A DNA stretch of 5,480 bases from positions 1 to 5,480 of the forward strand of contig JAQURU010000047.1 in NCBI GenBank assembly GCA_028715435.1, in the 5' to 3' direction. The notes under the pieces are model-generated. The model saw nothing but the letters and a program-made list of their open reading frames with translations, did not search any database and was not told where the DNA came from. The translations under genes were made by a program, and so were the position numbers. How positions within the stretch are numbered: position 1 is the first letter of the stretch; each line of letters starts with the position of its first letter. Below are positions 1 to 2,348 of the stretch, piece by piece. Source of the stretch: Minisyncoccota bacterium (GTDB lineage: Bacteria > Patescibacteriota > Minisyncoccia > Minisyncoccales > CG1-02-41-26).

Positions 1-2
1 TG

Positions 3-260
3 CAGGAATACACTCTGCGAGCCCAACGCTACGCCACCCTGCTCGAATTCGACATCATTCACGCCCACGACTGGCTGTGCTACACCGCGGGAATGATCGC
101 TAAGAAGGTATCCGAGAAACCCCTGGTGACGCATATCCACGCCACCGAATACGACCGGGCCGGAGGCGCCGGAGACCCTCGCATCCACTTTATGGAGTTC
201 ACCGGGATGCACGCAAAGATTTTTTGTGAACATCTTGCCGAAATTCTCTTACAGGGTTGA
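3..260 (+). CDS. Broken glycogen/starch-synthase-like glycosyltransferase fragment (no 5' end, chimeric 3' end)
   Basis: An open frame enters from the left edge and reads 85 codons to TGA at 258-260. The first 71 residues look like the N-terminal Rossmann half of a GT5/GT4 glycosyltransferase of the glycogen synthase type: FDIIHAHDW at residues 16-24, then VTHIHATEYDRAGG at 42-55, then a GMHA motif at 68-71. In the family GMHAA is followed by DRVI-type residues and a whole C-terminal sugar-nucleotide domain. Here 14 unrelated residues and a stop follow, so most of the enzyme is missing. The change in family similarity coincides with a drop from about 60% GC and about 76% G/C-ending codons to AT-rich sequence. 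An intact enzyme would elongate an alpha-glucan from ADP- or UDP-glucose, but this piece cannot be active. The family call is firm; whether the break is biological or an assembly join cannot be told from the sequence. Confidence 0.75.
   Translation, partial: QEYTLRAQRYATLLEFDIIHAHDWLCYTAGMIAKKVSEKPLVTHIHATEYDRAGGAGDPRIHFMEFTGMHAKIFCEHLAEILLQG
213..224. other. Abrupt compositional and homology junction
   Basis: Similarity to glycosyltransferases stops at the GCA codon ending at 215, and from 216 onward (AAGATTTTTTGTG) the base composition becomes AT-rich like the rest of the window. No target-site duplication, inverted repeat or transposon end is visible at the join. This suggests a chimeric contig or an illegitimate recombination scar. 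Confidence 0.65.
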
Positions 261-285
261 CTTTTTAGAAGGAATTTGCTAAGAT
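257..285 (+). promoter_or_regulatory. Sigma-70-type promoter
   Basis: The -35 TTGACT (257-262) and the -10 TAAGAT (280-285) are separated by exactly 17 bases. Each differs from consensus at one position. The predicted start is near A292. The only thing downstream before a terminator is a leader of about 30 nt, so the product would be a very short RNA. The promoter lies just downstream of the composition junction. Confidence 0.6.
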
Positions 286-291
286 ACAGCC

Positions 292-349
292 ATAAGTGAG
301 TGCAACTTCAAATGTGGTAAAAGCCCCCTTTCGGGGGTTTTTGCTTTTT
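292..349 (+). ncRNA. Candidate micro-transcript of about 55 nt, unclassified
   Basis: The span between the predicted start at about 292 and the U-tract of the next terminator is about 57 nt. It has an unstructured 5' half and a terminator hairpin as its 3' half. There is no ORF with a start codon and a ribosome-binding site in it. Bases 294-302 (AAGTGAGTG) are exactly complementary to 405-413 in the next small unit, and 309-315 (CAAATGT) to 419-425. It could be a small RNA, or simply a stub left by a decayed upstream gene. I do not recognise a known family. Confidence 0.35.
319..349 (+). terminator. Intrinsic terminator
   Basis: A stem of 319-328 with 333-342 (CCCCC/GGGGG core extended by A-T and one G-U pair) closes a TTTC loop. 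It is followed by GCTTTTT. A-rich upstream and T-rich downstream arms make it potentially active in both directions. Confidence 0.8.
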
Positions 350-354
350 AAGGG

Positions 355-384
355 TTGCCTCTTTCTTTTTAGTGGTGTTATACT
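355..384 (+). promoter_or_regulatory. Extended -10 promoter upstream of murB
   Basis: The -10 TATACT (379-384) is preceded by TGT at 376-378, an extended -10 motif, and TTGCCT (355-360) lies 18 bases upstream as -35. The predicted start is at about G391, which is the first base of the hairpin at 391-444. Confidence 0.6.
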
Positions 385-390
385 AAAGAT

Positions 391-452
391 GGACGGGAGT
401 TGATCACTCACTTTATATACATTTGGAGTTTAATCCTCCCGTCTATTTTTTT
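391..452 (+). ncRNA. Candidate small hairpin RNA or attenuator immediately upstream of murB
   Basis: Bases 392-399 (GACGGGAG) pair perfectly with 436-443 (CTCCCGTC), with a G-U pair at 391/444. The T-rich run TATTTTTTT follows at 444-452. The stem closes a 36-base AT-rich loop. The upstream extended -10 promoter would start transcription at about the first stem base, so the RNA would be a stem-loop of about 60 nt ending in its own terminator. The 3' run ends only three bases before the murB ATG, so the same structure could act as an attenuator of murB. A competing short helix, GGAG (425-428) with CTCC (436-439), is possible. It does not match a riboswitch family that I know. Confidence 0.45.
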
Positions 453-455
453 GAA

Positions 456-1352
456 ATGGCAATAGAAACAAAATTGCAAAAAAATATTCCCTTAAAAGAT
501 TACACAACTTTTAAGATTGGGGGCAAGGCAAAATATTTTTTCCAGGCAAAGAGCAAGGAAGAAATTATTGAAGCCATTAAATGGGCACAACAAAAGCAGT
601 TGCCTTTTTTTATTTTAGGTGGAGGGAGTAATGTGCTTATTAGTGACAAAACATATAATGGACTGGTTATACAAGCTAAAAGTCAAAAATCGAAAGTCAA
701 AATCGAAAGTCAAAATTTAAAAGTTATAGAATTTGAGGCAGGGGTAAGTTTAGGAAAAGTGGTGGGCATTGCTCAGCAGGAGGGGCTAACAGGCATGGAG
801 TGGGCTTTAGGTATTCCTGGAACAGTTGGAGGAGCGGTTTATGGCAATGCAGGAGCGTTTGAGCAATCCATGGCCAATGTGGTGGAGGAAGTGGAAGCGG
901 TAGATATAGAAAATTTTAAATTTAAAATTTTAAGTTTTAAACAAGAAGAATGCAAATTCGGATACAGGAGTTCAATGTTTAAGCAAAATAAAAATTTAAT
1001 TATTTTATCAGTAAAAATAAAATTGCCAATAGGAAATAAGGCAGAAATTGAAAAGAAAATGCAAGATTTTTTCAAAATAAAAAAACAAACTCAACCTTTA
1101 GAATTTTTTTCTATTGGAAGTATTTTTAAAAATGGAGAAAATTATAAAGCCGCTGAATTAATTGAACAAGCGGGCTTAAAAGGCAAAAGAGTTGGCGGCG
1201 TGGAGGTTTCCCAAAAGCACAGCAATTTTATTGTTAATAACAGCAGGGGCAAAGCCAAGGACGTGATAAAGTTGGTTGGTATAATAAAAAAACAAGTTAA
1301 GAAAAAATTTAATGTTGAGCTTCAAGAAGAAATTCAATATTTAGGGTTTTAA
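456..1352 (+). CDS. murB: UDP-N-acetylenolpyruvoylglucosamine reductase, MurB
   Basis: MurB reduces UDP-GlcNAc-enolpyruvate to UDP-N-acetylmuramate with NADPH and FAD, the second committed step of peptidoglycan precursor synthesis in the cytoplasm. The 298-residue protein has the family landmarks in order: TTFKIGG at 17-23, the FAD-binding LGGGSN at 54-59, GIPGTVGGAVYGNAGA at 119-134, the Tyr-Arg pair at 170-171 before MFK, GSIFKN at 221-226 with Ser222 as the proton donor, VSQKHSNFIVN at 251-261, and a C-terminal Glu (about 292) in LQEEI. Length and motif spacing fit the shorter type II enzymes such as that of Bacillus. The ATG at 456 is preferred because homology begins at MAIETKLQKNIPL. 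A TTG at 423 would put 11 codons inside the upstream hairpin. No Shine-Dalgarno sequence precedes 456; TATTTT at 444-449 could be a weak -10 for a leaderless message. The gene contains two AT-rich repeat patches (681-718, 910-931). Confidence 0.95.
   Translation: MAIETKLQKNIPLKDYTTFKIGGKAKYFFQAKSKEEIIEAIKWAQQKQLPFFILGGGSNVLISDKTYNGLVIQAKSQKSKVKIESQNLKVIEFEAGVSLGKVVGIAQQEGLTGMEWALGIPGTVGGAVYGNAGAFEQSMANVVEEVEAVDIENFKFKILSFKQEECKFGYRSSMFKQNKNLIILSVKIKLPIGNKAEIEKKMQDFFKIKKQTQPLEFFSIGSIFKNGENYKAAELIEQAGLKGKRVGGVEVSQKHSNFIVNNSRGKAKDVIKLVGIIKKQVKKKFNVELQEEIQYLGF
681..718 (+). repeat. Short tandem repeat inside murB
   Basis: Three near-identical units begin at 681, 695 and 708, the first two being AGTCAAAAATCGAA and AGTCAAAATCGAA. 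Their lengths of 14 and 13 bases sum to 27, so the frame is kept. They encode residues 76-88, a lysine- and serine-rich surface segment between the FAD-binding loop and the next conserved strand. This looks like slippage expansion. Confidence 0.7.
910..931. repeat. 22-bp perfect AT palindrome inside murB
   Basis: AAAATTTTAAA followed by TTTAAAATTTT is its own reverse complement over 22 bases. It encodes residues of the ENFKFKIL segment (about 152-159), a variable part of MurB. It closely resembles the AT-rich element just after the murB stop (1347-1380), which suggests a shared repeat family. Confidence 0.65.
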
Positions 1353-1380
1353 AATTTATAATTTATAATTTAAAAATTTT
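1347..1380. repeat. AT-only repeat after murB
   Basis: A run of 34 bases without G or C contains repeated AATTTATA units and ends in TTTAAAAATTTT. It overlaps the murB stop codon (TAA 1350-1352). It would melt easily and lies directly against the DnaA-box pair. It may be a dispersed intergenic repeat, since the same motif type occurs within murB. Confidence 0.55.
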
Positions 1381-1394
1381 TCCACTTATCCACA
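1378..1394 (+). promoter_or_regulatory. DnaA box pair (one consensus, one degenerate)
   Basis: TTATCCACA at 1386-1394 is the full consensus DnaA-binding 9-mer. The overlapping TTTTCCACT at 1378-1386 is a near match in the same orientation. The pair sits two bases upstream of a TTGACA -35 element. DnaA or another factor could therefore control that promoter. Only one good box is present and no dnaA or dnaN gene is in view, so I do not call an origin. Confidence 0.5.
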
Positions 1395-1396
1395 TA

Positions 1397-1424
1397 TTGA
1401 CACTATTCTGTTAAGTGCGAAAAT
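1397..1424 (+). promoter_or_regulatory. Promoter with consensus -35 downstream of the DnaA box
   Basis: TTGACA at 1397-1402 matches consensus. After a 16-base spacer the -10 is GAAAAT (1419-1424), weak at two positions but helped by an upstream TGC (1416-1418). AAATAA at 1421-1426 is an alternative. The start would fall near 1431, giving a leader with a 6-bp hairpin (1435-1440 with 1450-1455) ahead of the lysine-rich ORF. Confidence 0.45.
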
Positions 1425-1475
1425 AAATAAAGGATAACAGCATAGTCGACTGTTAAAAAAAGAAATCTCAAAACG

Positions 1476-1514
1476 ATGCCAGCAAAAAAAAAGAAAGCCA
1501 AGAAGAAGAAATAG
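1476..1514 (+). CDS. 12-codon lysine-rich peptide, MPAKKKKAKKKK
   Basis: ATG at 1476 reads M-P-A, four Lys, Ala, four Lys, then TAG. The peptide resembles the basic tails of histone H1-like and other nucleic-acid-binding proteins, so if made it would bind DNA, RNA or polyphosphate. That role is inference from charge alone. Support for expression is positional: it is the only ORF between a TTGACA promoter (about 1397-1424) and a strong terminator that starts 13 bases after its stop. The mix of AAA and AAG codons argues weakly against a simple poly-A slippage tract. Against it, it is extremely short, has only a weak purine-rich stretch upstream, and an A-rich run can yield lysines by chance. 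It could equally be part of an untranslated RNA. Confidence 0.35.
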   Translation: MPAKKKKAKKKK

Positions 1515-1526
1515 TTTCTTTTTCGA

Positions 1527-1588
1527 AAAAATCCCCGTCGCTTGGCTATTAAGCGATTTGATAATCAAGCGGCGGGGATTTTTGTTTT
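1527..1588 (+). terminator. Very strong, probably bidirectional intrinsic terminator
   Basis: Bases 1527-1544 pair with 1566-1583 in an 18-bp stem whose core is TCCCCGTCGCTTG, with a single T-G wobble, around a 21-base loop. ATTTTTGTTTT follows on the plus strand and a T-run follows on the minus strand. It ends the short unit that begins near 1431 and isolates it from the DUF3800 gene. An alternative small hairpin (CGCTT 1539-1543 with AAGCG 1551-1555) could compete. Confidence 0.85.
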
Positions 1589-1600
1589 CAATCAAAATGC

Positions 1601-1629
1601 GCGCGGGGGAGTGAAACCAGCGCTTTTTT
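1601..1629 (+). terminator. Weak terminator-like hairpin
   Basis: GCGC at 1601-1604 can pair with GCGC at 1620-1623, with two extra G-C pairs inside, and TTTTTT follows at 1624-1629. The stem is short and interrupted. It may be a backup to the stronger terminator upstream, or part of the DUF3800 promoter region. Confidence 0.25.
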
Positions 1630-1639
1630 GATGGTTTTG

Positions 1640-1648
1640 TGTTATGAT
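1640..1648 (+). promoter_or_regulatory. Extended -10 promoter for a leaderless DUF3800 message
   Basis: TGT followed by TATGAT (1643-1648) forms an extended -10 with one mismatch. No good -35 lies 16-18 bases upstream, which extended -10 promoters tolerate. The expected start, seven bases after the -10, is 1655, exactly the A of the preferred ATG. Confidence 0.45.
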
Positions 1649-1654
1649 GCTAAT

Positions 1655-2233
1655 ATGCAAAAGCTTTATTGTTATATTGATGAAACAGGCCAGGATACGC
1701 AATCCGAAGTTTTTGTTGTAGTGGCGGTGGTAAGTGAACAAGAGCAAAACAAGTTGCGTGAAGAATTGATCAACATTGAACAGTTAGCCAGAACTGGCCA
1801 CAGAAAGTGGCATAAATCAAAACCTGAACGTCGTTTAAAATATCTTGAAATGATTCTCGCTAAAAAAATAGGCAAGGAAGAAGTTTTTTTTGCCTCTTAT
1901 CAGAAACCCTTGCCCTATTTTTTGCCAATTTTAGAGACAATCGAACGGGCTATTAAATTAAAAGCAAAAGGACGATATCAAGCCACAATTTGTGTTGATG
2001 GAATAGATAAGAAAAAAGCGCAAGAACTGACCAATGCCTTGCATTTAAGAGAAGTTAAAACGAGTTTTATCAAGGGCAAGCGGGACGAGGCAGAACCATT
2101 AATTCGTTTGGCTGATATGTGGGCTGGTTGCATAAGAGCAGTATTTCTAAAGAGAAAGAAAGAGATAGAATTAGTTGAAAGGGCAGAGAAATATTCTTGT
2201 TTAGTTGATATAACAAAAAACCCCTCTTTTTAA
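1655..2233 (+). CDS. DUF3800 domain protein, predicted RNase H-like fold
   Basis: The 192-residue product opens with LYCYIDETG (residues 4-12), the acidic first strand typical of DUF3800 proteins, followed by a hydrophobic second strand (VFVVVAVV, 19-26). A further acidic site follows at CVDGID (113-118), and then RLADMWAG (151-158), the family's C-terminal Asp-containing helix. Asp9, Asp115 or Asp118, and Asp154 could form an RNase H-like metal site; this is inference, since the biochemistry of the family is largely unknown. It is basic, with many Lys/Arg, as expected of a nucleic-acid-binding protein. No signal peptide or membrane segment is seen. The ATG at 1655 is chosen because homology starts there and an extended -10 lies six bases upstream; the TTG at 1628 and ATG at 1631 would lie upstream of the predicted transcript start. 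Its stop lies inside the terminator of a minus-strand RNA. Structured RNA motifs associated with DUF3800 genes have been described. Confidence 0.8.
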   Translation: MQKLYCYIDETGQDTQSEVFVVVAVVSEQEQNKLREELINIEQLARTGHRKWHKSKPERRLKYLEMILAKKIGKEEVFFASYQKPLPYFLPILETIERAIKLKAKGRYQATICVDGIDKKKAQELTNALHLREVKTSFIKGKRDEAEPLIRLADMWAGCIRAVFLKRKKEIELVERAEKYSCLVDITKNPSF

Positions 2234-2240
2234 AGAGAGA
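2215..2240 (-). terminator. Intrinsic terminator of the minus-strand RNA
   Basis: On the minus strand 2240-2233 (UCUCUCUU) pairs with 2228-2221 (AAGAGGGG) over a UAAA loop, including two U-G pairs, and is followed by TTTTTTG. The plus-strand version has no T-run after it, so it works only for minus-strand transcription. It overlaps the DUF3800 stop codon at 2231-2233. Confidence 0.75.
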
Positions 2241-2314
2241 AGCGAGTTTGGTTTGGCTATCCCTTTCAGGAACAATCTCTGCCTAAAGGGCAGGCCTTCG
2301 CCAAACAACTCACT
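2215..2314 (-). ncRNA. Candidate structured small RNA of about 100 nt between the DUF3800 gene and secA
   Basis: A consensus minus-strand promoter predicts a start at base 2314. From that very base the RNA folds: 2314-2300 (AGUGAGUUGUUUGGC) pairs with 2257-2241 in a 15-bp stem with one U-G pair and a two-base CA bulge. The 42-nt apical part can form CUGCC/GGCAG (2293-2289 with 2283-2279) and UCCU-GAAA-GGGA (2271-2260, a GNRA-type tetraloop), giving a three-way junction. Alternatively CCCUUU (2290-2285) can pair with AAAGGG (2266-2261), as a switch or pseudoknot. A terminator follows immediately. It is convergent with DUF3800 and overlaps its last codons. It lacks the conserved SRP RNA tetraloop region and is too short for 6S RNA, tmRNA or RNase P RNA. 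I recognise no family. It may belong to the DUF3800-associated RNA motifs, which only a covariance search can tell. Confidence 0.6.
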
Positions 2315-2320
2315 AAACAT

Positions 2321-2348
2321 ATTATAGCAAAAAGGAAAAATATGTCAA
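2321..2348 (-). promoter_or_regulatory. Consensus sigma-70 promoter of the minus-strand RNA
   Basis: Read on the minus strand, TTGACA (2348-2343) and TATAAT (2326-2321) are both perfect matches, 16 bases apart, with an extended -10 TGC directly before TATAAT. It is the best promoter in the window. Its -35 lies in secA codons 1-3 and its spacer covers the secA ribosome-binding site, so polymerase here would compete with secA initiation. Confidence 0.8.
2332..2336 (+). promoter_or_regulatory. secA: Ribosome-binding site of secA
   Basis: AAGGA lies five bases upstream of the ATG at 2342. It is the only clear Shine-Dalgarno sequence before a gene in this window. A weak plus-strand -10 (TATTAT, 2320-2325) with a poor -35 (TTCGCC, 2297-2302) would give a leader of only about ten bases, so secA may instead be transcribed from further upstream. 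Confidence 0.6.

Noticed and set aside
213..224. Transposon or prophage end at the composition junction
   Set aside because: No inverted repeat, target duplication, integrase or attachment-like sequence is visible on either side.
389..403. Four-codon ORF MDGS just after the murB promoter
   Set aside because: The ATG lies at or before the expected transcript start and the ORF is too short to support.
423..455. TTG at 423 as the murB start
   Set aside because: It would add 11 residues with no family similarity, encoded inside the hairpin; MurB homology begins at ATG 456.
839..1075. Minus-strand open frame inside murB, and others inside the DUF3800 gene and secA (1672-1875, 3800-3991, 3919-4158)
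   Set aside because: Each lies opposite a well-supported gene, has no recognisable domain and no promoter or ribosome-binding site; they are shadows of the real genes.
1347..1440. Chromosomal replication origin
   Set aside because: There is only one consensus DnaA box and one weak box, and no dnaA, dnaN, rpmH or similar genes nearby.
1386..1595. Minus-strand open frame of 69 codons across the terminator and lysine-rich ORF
   Set aside because: It reads through the 18-bp terminator stem, has no family resemblance and its Phe/Leu-rich content reflects the A-rich opposite strand.
1628..1654. TTG 1628 or ATG 1631 as the DUF3800 start
   Set aside because: These codons lie upstream of the predicted start at 1655 and overlap the -10; the added residues match nothing in the family.
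2241..2314. SRP (4.5S) RNA next to secA
   Set aside because: Neither strand has the conserved GGAA tetraloop flanked by the AGG and AGCAG internal-loop bases; a CAGG alone is not enough.
2215..2314. 6S RNA, tmRNA or a tRNA
   Set aside because: It is too short for 6S or tmRNA, has no long central bubble, and shows no tRNA T-loop or acceptor pattern.
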